NCBI RefSeq assembly: GCF_000685805.1
Contig: NZ_JMKP01000008.1
Span: 1-64,000, forward strand
Direction: 5' to 3'
Source: Psychrobacter phenylpyruvicus DSM 7000 = NBRC 102152
Lineage (GTDB): Bacteria > Pseudomonadota > Gammaproteobacteria > Pseudomonadales > Moraxellaceae
DNA: 64,000 nucleotides
Shown here: piece after piece, positions 19,103-27,861 of the stretch
Layout: the number at the start of each line of letters is the position of its first letter
Position numbering within the stretch: the first letter of the stretch is position 1
The notes under the pieces: model-generated
Databases searched by the model: none
What the model was told of the DNA's origin: nothing
The model's input: only the letters and a program-made list of their open reading frames with translations
Made by a program: the position numbers and the translations under genes

Positions 19103-21238
19103 TTGAGAAATATCGAAAATACAGCGCGAGGTAAAGGATGGTGGTTTGATTTTCACACCATGGCAGGACGTAAGTCTGAGAATCAAGACAGTCTATGCAT
19201 CACAACCTGTTTGCTAGATTATTTGGATGATAGCAGCGGTAGTGCTCGACAAAAAAATGCAATCATAAAGCCAGAGCAGCTTCCGGTATTGGCTGTGCTG
19301 GCCGATGGGGTAAGTGCCTGCCAGTTTCCCAAACAGGCGAGTAGATTGGCGGTTGAGACTGTGACCGAGCATGTTATTAAAGGCTTGTTTCGTTTACAGC
19401 GTCAAGCTGTGGTAGAAGCCCGACAATTTGATGAGCAAAGTTTCAAAGCCATTTTTGATGATGAGAGTGTGGCAGGCATTATCAAGTCAGCAGTCATTAA
19501 AGCGAATGACGCAATGTACTTTTCGCAGTCTTATGAGCGGGTTGCCCCTTTATTGTCAACGTTATCTGGTGTGCTGTGCATTGGTGATAGGGTTTATCTA
19601 TTTCATACTGGCGATTCGCGCATTTACCGCTTGAGCGTAGATAGAACTACGGTGCTCAGTGAAGACCATCGTATCCATCATGGGCAAGATAAAGGGGCAT
19701 TATCGGCAGCTCTAGGGGCAGATACTAGCGTCGATTTACAGCAAACAGTGTTTACCCTGCACCAAAACGAATATTTAGCCCTAATGACCGATGGCGTTTA
19801 TGAGCACCTTAATCCTGTTGACATGCAGTTTGAATTTAGTGCAGCTGCCACCCAATTAGAAAATACTCCCAATTGGAACCTTCTTAAAAAATGGGACTTG
19901 AGTGAGCAATTCTGTCGCCATGCCTATGAGGAGGGCAGTAATGATAATCTAACTATTATTATGCTTGGTATGGGTCTTTCCTCAAGCATTAAGCTAAAGA
20001 ATACTCGAAAAGATAAAGATAAAGATAAAGATAAAGATAAAGATAAAGATAAAGATAAAGATAAAGATAAAGATAAAGATAAAGATAAAGATAAAGATAA
20101 AGATAAAGATAAAGATAATGGCACACTCAGCTTAAAGAACATAGATAGCTCAATGAGTGTTGATGAGCCAAGTCAGGACAGCAGCCTGCTCCCAAAGGGC
20201 AATAATAACAGTAATGTACCAGTAAAATATAAGCTGCCCACAGGGCTACAGGTCAATGACAGTATTGATGGCTTTGAAGTAAAAGCTATTATTGCTCGGA
20301 CGGCGCGTAGTGAAGTGTATTTGGTGGAAGACAGTGCAGGACACGAGTATGTCCTAAAGTCGCCCAGCCTAAGAACAGTCGAGGATGGAGAGTATCTGCG
20401 TAGCTTTTTGAAAGAACGCAAAATTGGATTAAGTCTATCAAGACACAGGCGGGCAGGTGAGCCCGCTTATAATCAAATCGACCCTACCGAGTCAATGGGG
20501 GGCTCCGCACTGGGTGAGTCGGGTTTATTACGCTATTACCCCGTCCCTGCTAGCTCAACCTATTTGTACCACCTTACCGAGTATATAGAAGGCGAGAGTC
20601 TACGCGCTTTTATGGATCGGAATGGTCCTTGCGATGTGTGGCAAACTCATGATTTATTGACCAAAATTGGGATGGCAGTGCGGGTAATGCACCGCAATTA
20701 TCTATTGCATCAGGACATTAAGCCAGAGAACTTATTATTAACCAAATCAGGAGCGGTAAAACTGATTGATTTTGGCTCAGTGGCATCCTCTATCCTAAAA
20801 GACAATACTCGGCCACCAGTTGGCGATCTGCATTACGCTGCACCAGAATACTACACGGATGCGCCTAAAGGGGTGCACTCTGATTTATTTTCGATTGCAG
20901 TCATAGGCTTTGAGTTACTCACGGGTAGCCGGCCATTTACCTCACAAATGCTCATGTCTGCCTCCGATGCTTTGGTCGTACCCTCGCGTTTACTGAATCA
21001 AAAACAAGTCCCAGCCACCAGTCAGCAAGCCTTGCTGCGTGCTCTTCATCGTAATACCAACGTTCGTCATCAAGCGATTGGAGAGTTTTTACAAGATTTT
21101 AATCCAGATCATAGTGCTTCTTTATCCGACCCAGAACCGCTGATTAAAAGAAATCCTTTGTTGGTATGGCACGGCATTTGCTTGGTACAGAGTGTAATTA
21201 TTGTTTTATTACTGATTAAGTTTCTACCCACCAGCTAG
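19103..21238 (+). CDS. PP2C phosphatase / Ser-Thr kinase fusion with (Lys-Asp)18 linker
   Basis: The N-terminal PP2C domain (about 1-290) has the metal-binding segments ENQDS, LADGVSA, HTGDSRIYRL, MTDGVYEHL and SNDNLTIIML. The kinase (about 385-650) has Lys419 in YVLKSPS, HQDIKPEN (Asp538, Asn543), DFG at 556-558 and AAPEYY. The His-Arg-Asp triad reads His-Gln-Asp, so activity may differ from standard kinases. A C-terminal membrane helix (LVQSVIIVLLLIKFL) anchors it. Residues 303-338 are 18 Lys-Asp repeats, encoded by a pure hexanucleotide repeat. It starts at TTG with AGGAA upstream. Such proteins sit in nitrate clusters of Pseudomonas and Acinetobacter, but their target is not known to me. 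It may control transporter or reductase. Confidence 0.85.
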   Translation: MRNIENTARGKGWWFDFHTMAGRKSENQDSLCITTCLLDYLDDSSGSARQKNAIIKPEQLPVLAVLADGVSACQFPKQASRLAVETVTEHVIKGLFRLQRQAVVEARQFDEQSFKAIFDDESVAGIIKSAVIKANDAMYFSQSYERVAPLLSTLSGVLCIGDRVYLFHTGDSRIYRLSVDRTTVLSEDHRIHHGQDKGALSAALGADTSVDLQQTVFTLHQNEYLALMTDGVYEHLNPVDMQFEFSAAATQLENTPNWNLLKKWDLSEQFCRHAYEEGSNDNLTIIMLGMGLSSSIKLKNTRKDKDKDKDKDKDKDKDKDKDKDKDKDKDKDKDKDKDNGTLSLKNIDSSMSVDEPSQDSSLLPKGNNNSNVPVKYKLPTGLQVNDSIDGFEVKAIIARTARSEVYLVEDSAGHEYVLKSPSLRTVEDGEYLRSFLKERKIGLSLSRHRRAGEPAYNQIDPTESMGGSALGESGLLRYYPVPASSTYLYHLTEYIEGESLRAFMDRNGPCDVWQTHDLLTKIGMAVRVMHRNYLLHQDIKPENLLLTKSGAVKLIDFGSVASSILKDNTRPPVGDLHYAAPEYYTDAPKGVHSDLFSIAVIGFELLTGSRPFTSQMLMSASDALVVPSRLLNQKQVPATSQQALLRALHRNTNVRHQAIGEFLQDFNPDHSASLSDPEPLIKRNPLLVWHGICLVQSVIIVLLLIKFLPTS
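20009..20116 (+). repeat. AAAGAT hexanucleotide repeat, 18 perfect copies
   Basis: The unit AAAGAT is repeated 18 times without error, coding Lys-Asp 18 times between phosphatase and kinase domains. Gain or loss of units keeps the frame, so it changes linker length and does not switch the gene off. The opposite strand reads as Leu-Ser repeats and is not a gene. Confidence 0.95.
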
Positions 21239-21333
21239 TTTATGGAGCACGTTTGAGCCAGATAACTGAGCAGGTTGAGAAAAATAATTGGTAATGATTA
21301 TCTCAATCGCCGCCTCAGTGGCTAAGGTCTCTC

Positions 21334-22812
21334 ATGCCAGCTCCAGTCAACGCCAGCACCATCGCACAGTCGCAATCTCTAGCAGACCAATTTAATGCAC
21401 CATCATTAGGCAGCTCGTTAAGCGACTTGTCAAATGAGGTAGTCATTGTTGGGGCAGGGATGGCAGGCAGTCGTTTGGCGATTCAGTTGGCCACTATTTG
21501 GCATCAACAGACTACAGCCGAAAGTCCTAAGATTACTTTGATTAGTAAAGAGTCGGAAGTGGGCTATAACCGTATTATGTTATCCCCAGTCTTAGCAGGC
21601 GAGACCTCGTTTGAGGAGACTTATTTATATGACACGAGTGACTATGAACGCTTGGGCATAACCGTATTGGCAGGCGTAGAGGTCGACCATATAGATACCG
21701 ATAATCAAACGCTGACCTTGGATAATGGCCAGATGCTTGACTATGGCAAGCTGGTTATCGCAACAGGGTCAACTGCTCGAGTCATTCCTTTTACCAATCA
21801 TGAGGCCAAAGGGGTGCATGTCTTTCGAGACGTCGCTGATGTGAATACACTTACTGACTATGCTAAGCAGGGTAAAACAGGATTGGTGATTGGCGGCGGG
21901 GTATTGGGTTTAGAAGCGGCTTGTGCGTTGTCATCACAGGGAGCGACCATGACCGTGATACATGTCGATGATTTTGTACTCAATCGCCAGTTGGACTTGC
22001 CTGCGGCATTAATGCTGCAACAAGAGCTTGCTCGTAGAGAAGTGGGTTTGGAGGTTTCGGCGATGACCACGGGTATCGAAATTAATGCTAATAATGAAGT
22101 GACGGGATTAAGCCTCAAAGATGGTAGAACGCTACCCGCTGATTTTATTGTCATGGCTGTAGGCATTATACCCAATACCCAACTGGCTGCTGACAGTGGT
22201 ATTGAGGTCAATCGAGGCATTGTGGTAGATGAATATATGCATAGCAGTTGTCAAAATGTCTATGCCATAGGCGAGTGTATAGAAATTAATGAAGAGCTTT
22301 TTGGCATGGTGTCCTCAGTCAATCAGCATGTTGATACTCTCGTCGCCGTACTGACTCAGCAAGAGTCAAAATCAAAGTGGCCACCTTTCGTTAGCACACC
22401 TTTATCACTAAAGCTTAAAGTATCTGGAATCGCCGTCTTTTCATCAGGAAAAATTGAGTTTGATGAGTCAGAATTAGCTTCTATTGAACAAATTGTTTAT
22501 CGTCAGCTGAATAGCGATCAATATCATTGTCTGTACCTAAAAGACAATCGGTTGATAGGAGCTGTGTTGTATGGAGAGACTAGTGATGGCAACTTCTACA
22601 GTCAGCTGATTAATGAAAAAATTGATGTCTCTGAATTTAAAGAAGCTCTGATCTTTGGGGCTGCTTATTGCCAGTCATTATTGGATCAGCAAGCTGAAGA
22701 TAAAGAAAGTATAAACGCTGATTCAGTGATCCATCCTGCGACAGCGCCTAATGAGAAACCCAAGTCGGTGATTAAAGCCGACAATCAACCAAATGATGAT
22801 GAAGTAGCTTAA
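21334..22812 (+). CDS. FAD/NAD(P)-dependent oxidoreductase of the nitrate cluster (NasC-like)
   Basis: This probably passes electrons from NADH to the nitrate reductase encoded next. Two dinucleotide folds are visible: VVIVGAGMAGSRLA for FAD near residues 36-49 and TGLVIGGGVLGLEAACAL for NAD(P) near 187. The second FAD segment QNVYAIGECIEIN completes the class. Its closest look-alikes are the N-terminal part of NirB and Klebsiella NasC. There is no [2Fe-2S] BFD domain here; one is found at the end of NasA instead. At 492 residues it includes a Ser/Gln-rich lead and a hydrophilic tail. AAGG precedes the ATG. It lies 95 bases after the kinase gene. Confidence 0.8.
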   Translation: MPAPVNASTIAQSQSLADQFNAPSLGSSLSDLSNEVVIVGAGMAGSRLAIQLATIWHQQTTAESPKITLISKESEVGYNRIMLSPVLAGETSFEETYLYDTSDYERLGITVLAGVEVDHIDTDNQTLTLDNGQMLDYGKLVIATGSTARVIPFTNHEAKGVHVFRDVADVNTLTDYAKQGKTGLVIGGGVLGLEAACALSSQGATMTVIHVDDFVLNRQLDLPAALMLQQELARREVGLEVSAMTTGIEINANNEVTGLSLKDGRTLPADFIVMAVGIIPNTQLAADSGIEVNRGIVVDEYMHSSCQNVYAIGECIEINEELFGMVSSVNQHVDTLVAVLTQQESKSKWPPFVSTPLSLKLKVSGIAVFSSGKIEFDESELASIEQIVYRQLNSDQYHCLYLKDNRLIGAVLYGETSDGNFYSQLINEKIDVSEFKEALIFGAAYCQSLLDQQAEDKESINADSVIHPATAPNEKPKSVIKADNQPNDDEVA

Positions 22813-22998
22813 CCAGACCAAGATGCCTTTAATGTAGGCAGTAAATACAACGAATAGTGTACATAAGATTTAGTTTTATAAGCGTTCTACCAGTAGATAT
22901 CACTACCAAATAGCGAGAATATTATCAAAAACAGTCAAGCCAGCCAGTCTAAAGCCAAAGCAAATTTTAATAGCCTAGACAGCATAGCTACTTTAACT

Positions 22999-25900
22999 TT
23001 GCCTAGCGATGCTTCCGTCTCTCACTCAGAGTTTGAGGCGATACGGACGGTACGCACCACCTGTCCTTATTGCGGTGTGGGCTGTGGGGTATTGGCGACT
23101 GTAGATAATACGACAGGACAGGTGAGTGTAAAAGGTGATCCAGAGCATCCTGCCAATTTTGGTAAGCTGTGCTCTAAAGGTAGTAATCTGGCTGAGACTT
23201 TAGGGACTGAGCGCCGGTTAACTCAGCCTTATTATCAAAACAAAAAAGCCACCATGTTATCTCTACCATTAGCTCGAGCAACTCAAGCGGCTCAAAACTC
23301 TCAATCAGTGCCGCTTAAGCCGTCGGCTAATAGTCTTAATCAGCAAGACTCAGATTGGGATACTGTTTTGGACGATGTGGCCAGTCGCTTAAGCGCTACT
23401 ATTTCAGAACATGGGCCAGAAAGTGTGATGTTCTACGTGTCCGGCCAACTACTGACTGAAGATTATTACGTGGCCAATAAGCTGATGAAAGGCTTTATCG
23501 GCAGTAATAATATTGATTCAAATTCTCGCCTGTGTATGTCGTCTGCGGTTGCCGGTCATAAAAGAGCTTTTGGTGCTGATTTAGTACCTGGTAGTTATAC
23601 CGATTTTGAAGCCTGTGACTTATTGGTGCTAGTCGGCTCTAGTATGGCGTGGTGTCATCCCATTTTGTTTGGTCGATTTTTGCAAGCCAAACAGGACAAT
23701 CCTAATAAAAAATTAATCGTTATTGATCCGAGACAGACTGATTCCTGCGAGTTTGCCGATTTGCATTTACCCCTTGCGCCTGGTACCGATACCCACTTAT
23801 ATAATGGTTTGCTTAAATACTTAGAGGAGCATGGCTGCACCGATACTGAATATGCCTCCCAGTGTGATGGCGTAGAGTTGGTAGTGACTGCTGCTGATTC
23901 ATGGGACATAGAGTCGGTTGCTAAAGCCACTCAGTTAGATGCTGAACAGATTGAACAGTTTTATCAATTGGTCGCTGCCAACGACAAGACGGTAACGGCG
24001 TTTAGTATGGGGGTTAATCAGTCTAGTAGTGGCACTGATAAAGTGAATGCTATTATCAATAGCCATCTGCTGACAGGCCGCGTTGGTAAAAAAGGCGCAG
24101 GTCCTTTTTCATTAACGGGTCAACCCAATGCTATGGGCGGGCGTGAAGTAGGGGCATTGGCAAATCTACTGGCTGGCCATTTACAGTTAGATATTAAAGA
24201 GCATCGTCAGTCAGTGGGTGAGTTTTGGCAATCACCACAACCTATAGCGCCTAAGGTAGGGGTTAAGGCTTGCGATGTGGCAGATGCCATCCTTGATGGA
24301 AAAGTAAAAGCAATTTGGATTGTGGCTACCAATCCTGTGGTGAGCCTACCTGAAGCAGATAAGTTTCGCCAAGCCTTAGCAGCCTGTGATTTGGTAATCG
24401 TCTCTGAATGCTCTAAAGATAGTGATACCTTACGCTGTGCTGATATTGTCTTACCAGCGCAATCTTGGAGTGAGAAGTCAGGCACAGTAACCAATTCTGA
24501 ACGTCGAATATCTCGTCAGCGTAGTCTTGTAACAGGCGTAGGCGACTCAAAGCCAGATTGGTGGATTTTCTCACAAGTGGCAAAACGTATGGGATTTAAA
24601 GGGTTTGATTATACTGAACCTAGTGAAATTTTCTTAGAGCATGCCGCATTAACCAGTCATGAAAACAGCAAATATCCAAGACAGTTAGACTTAATGGCTG
24701 AACTGAAAAAACACAATCAACCTTACGACTCTATGAGCCCTCTACAATGGGGTGGCCAACATATTAATGTCATTGCCCCAGATTTTAAGCATGCTAAGCC
24801 TAAGCTAGTTGCCATTACCCCGCCACAGCAAGCTGGTGATGTGAATAGATTTAGCCCTATCAATAATAATAAAACAAAGTCTAAGGCTGAAAAACAAACT
24901 AAACAAACTAAACAAAATAACCTAGACCTAGGTTTAACCCAGAATGTTGATGACGGTTTAAAGCTACGCTTAATTACCGGTAGACTGCGTGACCAATGGC
25001 ATACCATGACCCGGACTGCTTTAGCACCAAAGTTGAATCAACAACAGAGCGTACCGACATTGAGCTTACATCCTCAGGATGCAAAGGTATTAGGGGTTGA
25101 TAATAATGATTTTGTTTCGATTAAAGCAGACACCACTCAAGCAACAGAGTGCTCAACGGTAGTGGCTCAAGTGGAGGTTAGCGAAGACATGCGTCTAGGC
25201 GATAGCTTTATGCCGATGCACTGGAGTGATGCCTTTGCCAGCTTGGCCCGAGTGGGGACGCTTATTCCCACTAAAGTTGACCCTATATCGGCACAACCTG
25301 AATTAAAAAATTCGGCCATAGTAGTTCAGGCATTGCCTATAAAATCAGTTGGCCGTATTTTGGTGCATCCTGACTGGCTAGATGCTGCCTTGGTGCAGTT
25401 GCGTCAACTCACAGAATTGACCTCTGATCAATTACAGGCAGAAGTATCAGTGCCTAATTTAATATGGAGTATCAGTCGCCAGCAAGACAGTATCTTGATT
25501 AATTTAGCCACTGGCACTGAGCAGATGAGCGACGCTTGGTTGACTGCCGAATTCTGGCAGCAGTTTGTCGCTTCGGTTGTGAACACACCTCAGCGCTCTA
25601 ATACAGAAAACTTATATAGCTCAGATAAATTGGATAACCTAGATAACCCGGCTAGCCCAGATAATCCTCATAGCTCTGATAGATTAAATAGTGAATTGGC
25701 TGAACTAGACACCAGCATTATGATTTATGAAGCCGCTCAGCAATTGCGCTATGTCGTTCGTCAACCTGTCACCATAGAATTGGCATCGTCTTCTCCTCAA
25801 CTTGAAGAGCAGCTAATGCTGGCGGTGTATATTGCACCGCAATCGGAGCAGTTGCCTAGTATACATTGGCTGAATAGCTGCTTTGCTGATTTAAGTGACG

Positions 25901-26148
25901 TACCTTCTGTGAAGTGGCTATTGGCCGGTAAACCCGCTAATGGCTATGTTGATCCAGGCCCGTTAGTTTGTGCTTGCATGGGTGTGGGTGAAAATACCAT
26001 TATTAATGCCATTATCTCTGACGGATGTGACGATGCCATTAGCGTTGGTAAATTATGTCAGGCAGGCACCAACTGTGGCTCTTGTGTGGGTCAAATTAAT
26101 GAGCTTATTAAGAAATGTCGTTCCGATAAAACAGTAGAGGTGGCTTAA
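22999..26148 (+). CDS. nasA: Assimilatory nitrate reductase, molybdopterin catalytic subunit
   Basis: It reduces nitrate to nitrite in the cytoplasm. The [4Fe-4S] site is Cys22, Cys25, Cys29 and Cys58 (CPYCGVGC and LCSKGSN), followed by the molybdopterin domains (SNSRLCMSSAVAGHKRAFG, TGQPNAMGGREVG, TNPVVSLPEA). A C-terminal BFD-type [2Fe-2S] domain has Cys991, Cys993, Cys1020-region CQAGTNCGSC. The length of 1049 residues exceeds many NasA proteins (about 870-930), through a Lys/Thr/Gln-rich insert near 625-645 and Asn/Asp/Ser-rich linkers near 875. No ATG is available. TTG at 22999 is the only usual start codon in frame, has no ribosome site, and the frame stays open back to 22897, so the true start is uncertain. 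Confidence 0.9.
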   Translation: MPSDASVSHSEFEAIRTVRTTCPYCGVGCGVLATVDNTTGQVSVKGDPEHPANFGKLCSKGSNLAETLGTERRLTQPYYQNKKATMLSLPLARATQAAQNSQSVPLKPSANSLNQQDSDWDTVLDDVASRLSATISEHGPESVMFYVSGQLLTEDYYVANKLMKGFIGSNNIDSNSRLCMSSAVAGHKRAFGADLVPGSYTDFEACDLLVLVGSSMAWCHPILFGRFLQAKQDNPNKKLIVIDPRQTDSCEFADLHLPLAPGTDTHLYNGLLKYLEEHGCTDTEYASQCDGVELVVTAADSWDIESVAKATQLDAEQIEQFYQLVAANDKTVTAFSMGVNQSSSGTDKVNAIINSHLLTGRVGKKGAGPFSLTGQPNAMGGREVGALANLLAGHLQLDIKEHRQSVGEFWQSPQPIAPKVGVKACDVADAILDGKVKAIWIVATNPVVSLPEADKFRQALAACDLVIVSECSKDSDTLRCADIVLPAQSWSEKSGTVTNSERRISRQRSLVTGVGDSKPDWWIFSQVAKRMGFKGFDYTEPSEIFLEHAALTSHENSKYPRQLDLMAELKKHNQPYDSMSPLQWGGQHINVIAPDFKHAKPKLVAITPPQQAGDVNRFSPINNNKTKSKAEKQTKQTKQNNLDLGLTQNVDDGLKLRLITGRLRDQWHTMTRTALAPKLNQQQSVPTLSLHPQDAKVLGVDNNDFVSIKADTTQATECSTVVAQVEVSEDMRLGDSFMPMHWSDAFASLARVGTLIPTKVDPISAQPELKNSAIVVQALPIKSVGRILVHPDWLDAALVQLRQLTELTSDQLQAEVSVPNLIWSISRQQDSILINLATGTEQMSDAWLTAEFWQQFVASVVNTPQRSNTENLYSSDKLDNLDNPASPDNPHSSDRLNSELAELDTSIMIYEAAQQLRYVVRQPVTIELASSSPQLEEQLMLAVYIAPQSEQLPSIHWLNSCFADLSDVPSVKWLLAGKPANGYVDPGPLVCACMGVGENTIINAIISDGCDDAISVGKLCQAGTNCGSCVGQINELIKKCRSDKTVEVA

Positions 26149-26297
26149 ATGGTAGGCATTGCTTAGCTCGAACTTAAGATAAAGATTAAGATAAAGAGTA
26201 ACGCTGGCATGTCATTTGCAACGTATTGGTTATCAGCACGGTTTAGAACTGAGTGAAACAACAGTTAAATCAGCCGGTTGCTAAAATACATGATGCC

Positions 26298-26315
26298 AGG
26301 AGCACACCAAGCATG
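26298..26315 (+). promoter_or_regulatory. Ribosome-binding site that decides the cobA start
   Basis: AGGAG at 26298-26302 lies ten bases before the ATG at 26313. The in-frame GTG at 26253 has no such site. Confidence 0.6.
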
Positions 26316-27245
26316 ACCCATTTTGATATTCCGACCCTAAATTCTGCACAGGTAATAAAGGGTCGCTCAAAGCTACCTTTAACCCCTTATGACTATGGCC
26401 ATAAATTACCCATAATTAAAGCGGAAGATGAGGTAAAACAAGCCAAAAAAGGGGTGGTGTATCTGGTGGGCGCTGGGTCTGGTGATCCTGAGCTGCTTAC
26501 TCTAAAAGCTTATCGGATAATGCAACAGGCGGATGTTGTGCTTTATGACAGCTTGGTTTCCGAAGATATCCTAGATATGTGCTCGCAACAAGCAACCAAA
26601 ATTTTCGTCGGCAAACGCTGTGATAACCATGCGCTACCACAAGAGCAGATTAACCAACTGTTGGTGACCCATGCTCAAGCCGGCAAATGCGTGGTGCGTC
26701 TAAAAGGCGGAGACCCTTTTATTTTTGGTAGAGGTGGGGAAGAATTACAAACTGTCGTAGAAAACGGTGTATATTTTGAGTCTATTCCAGGCATCACTGC
26801 AGCCAGCGCTGCGGCCAGTAGTAGCTCAATTCCATTAACACATCGTCACTGTGCTCAATCGGTCAAGTTCGTAACTGCCATTAAAAAGACCAATTGTCCC
26901 ACTGAGGACTTCAGTGAAATGTTGGACCCGACGCAAACCGTAGTGTTGTATATGGGATTGAATCGCTTAGCGGGGTTAACTGAGGGGTTAATACGAGCGG
27001 GCCGAGCGGGGGATACTCCTTTTGCGGTGGTAAGCCATGCCAGTCTGCCGACACAACAGGTTTTAATGGGCACGCTTGCTGACATTGCAGCTAAGCAATT
27101 AATGGCAAAGTTACCGACACCCGCTTTATTAATTATGGGCGATGTGGTTAATTTGCATCAGCAGCTCTCTGATTATAATTTAGCCAATGAAGAGGTTCAG
27201 CATAGATTTATGCTACAGCAAAAACAGGCAGAGTTAATTGCTTAA
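26313..27245 (+). CDS. cobA: Uroporphyrinogen-III C-methyltransferase (SUMT)
   Basis: The enzyme uses two S-adenosylmethionine to make precorrin-2, the first step to the sirohaem of NirB. Family motifs are GVVYLVGAGSGDPELLTLKA, VVRLKGGDPFIFGRGGEE and GITAASAAASSSSIPLTHR. The late VVLYMGLNRL also fits. It has the single SUMT domain only, without the oxidase-chelatase part of CysG, so precorrin-2 must be finished by another protein. A lead of about 45 residues precedes the domain. It is last in the divergent nitrate operon, before a strong terminator, so sirohaem supply is tied to nitrate use. Confidence 0.92.
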   Translation: MTHFDIPTLNSAQVIKGRSKLPLTPYDYGHKLPIIKAEDEVKQAKKGVVYLVGAGSGDPELLTLKAYRIMQQADVVLYDSLVSEDILDMCSQQATKIFVGKRCDNHALPQEQINQLLVTHAQAGKCVVRLKGGDPFIFGRGGEELQTVVENGVYFESIPGITAASAAASSSSIPLTHRHCAQSVKFVTAIKKTNCPTEDFSEMLDPTQTVVLYMGLNRLAGLTEGLIRAGRAGDTPFAVVSHASLPTQQVLMGTLADIAAKQLMAKLPTPALLIMGDVVNLHQQLSDYNLANEEVQHRFMLQQKQAELIA

Positions 27246-27320
27246 CGGTGGCTTAGTGATTGCTTGTTTTACAAGCTGTTTAATGAGCTACGTAATGATG
27301 ATTAAAAGATTATAGGTATA

Positions 27321-27360
27321 AAAAAAGAGGGGCCATTTAACTGGCGCCCTCTTTTTTTTA
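27321..27360. terminator. Bidirectional terminator between cobA and a lipoprotein gene
   Basis: A long stem (AGAGGG plus GCCA pairing with TGGC and CCCTCT, with one bulged base) has an A-run before and a T-run after. It lies between the two convergent stop codons and serves both strands. Confidence 0.85.
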
Positions 27361-27369
27361 TTTTTTAGA

Positions 27370-27756
27370 CTACTTAGTAAAGCTGGCATAACAAGTCTGA
27401 AGTGATTTGGCAACCACTTTAGTTACCAGCTGTGCACGGTACTGAGGGTCTATGGCAGCATTGGTGATATCGACAACCGTTACTTGCTGAGGAGCTTGTT
27501 CGCTAACACAGCCACAAATCTTAGTCTTGACCGCTTCTTCTTGCTCAGAGTTCATTGCCACACGAGCAATACGCCAAGCATTTTGTTTTTCAAGTTCGCT
27601 ACGGCACTGAGCATCTACTGCTGTTTTGAAAATGTTCATGCCCATATTGGTGGCAGTACCTACAGCATTGCCTGCATCGGTACCGGTTCCTGTAGTAGCA
27701 CAACCTGATAGGGCAAGCGAGGTCATCAGAGCTGAAACAGCTAATAGTTTTTTCAT
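27370..27756 (-). CDS. Lipoprotein of unknown function, Cys-rich mature part
   Basis: The signal peptide MKKLLAVSALMTSLALSGC ends in a lipobox with Cys19, so it is a predicted lipoprotein. A Thr/Gly/Ala-rich linker follows, then a helical domain with four more cysteines (AQCRSEL, KICGCVS, QTCYASF). These could form two disulfides in the periplasm. The mature domain has a charged N-terminal half and a Val/Thr-rich second half. AAGGATC precedes the ATG. No enzyme motif is visible and I do not recognise a named family. It sits alone between cobA and aspA. Confidence 0.75.
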   Translation of the reverse strand: MKKLLAVSALMTSLALSGCATTGTGTDAGNAVGTATNMGMNIFKTAVDAQCRSELEKQNAWRIARVAMNSEQEEAVKTKICGCVSEQAPQQVTVVDITNAAIDPQYRAQLVTKVVAKSLQTCYASFTK

Positions 27757-27861
27757 GGATTGATCCTTGAATGGGAAAAATGGGCTACTTAAAAAATAGA
27801 GGTTTAGTAACTTATAGTTTATCTGAACTGTATTTGTTAAGTCGCCTCTTTTTTATACCTT

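Noticed and set aside
19924-20142. Reverse-strand frame coding a long Leu-Ser repeat
   Set aside because: It is only the complement of the AAAGAT repeat inside the kinase gene, with no ribosome site and no other features.
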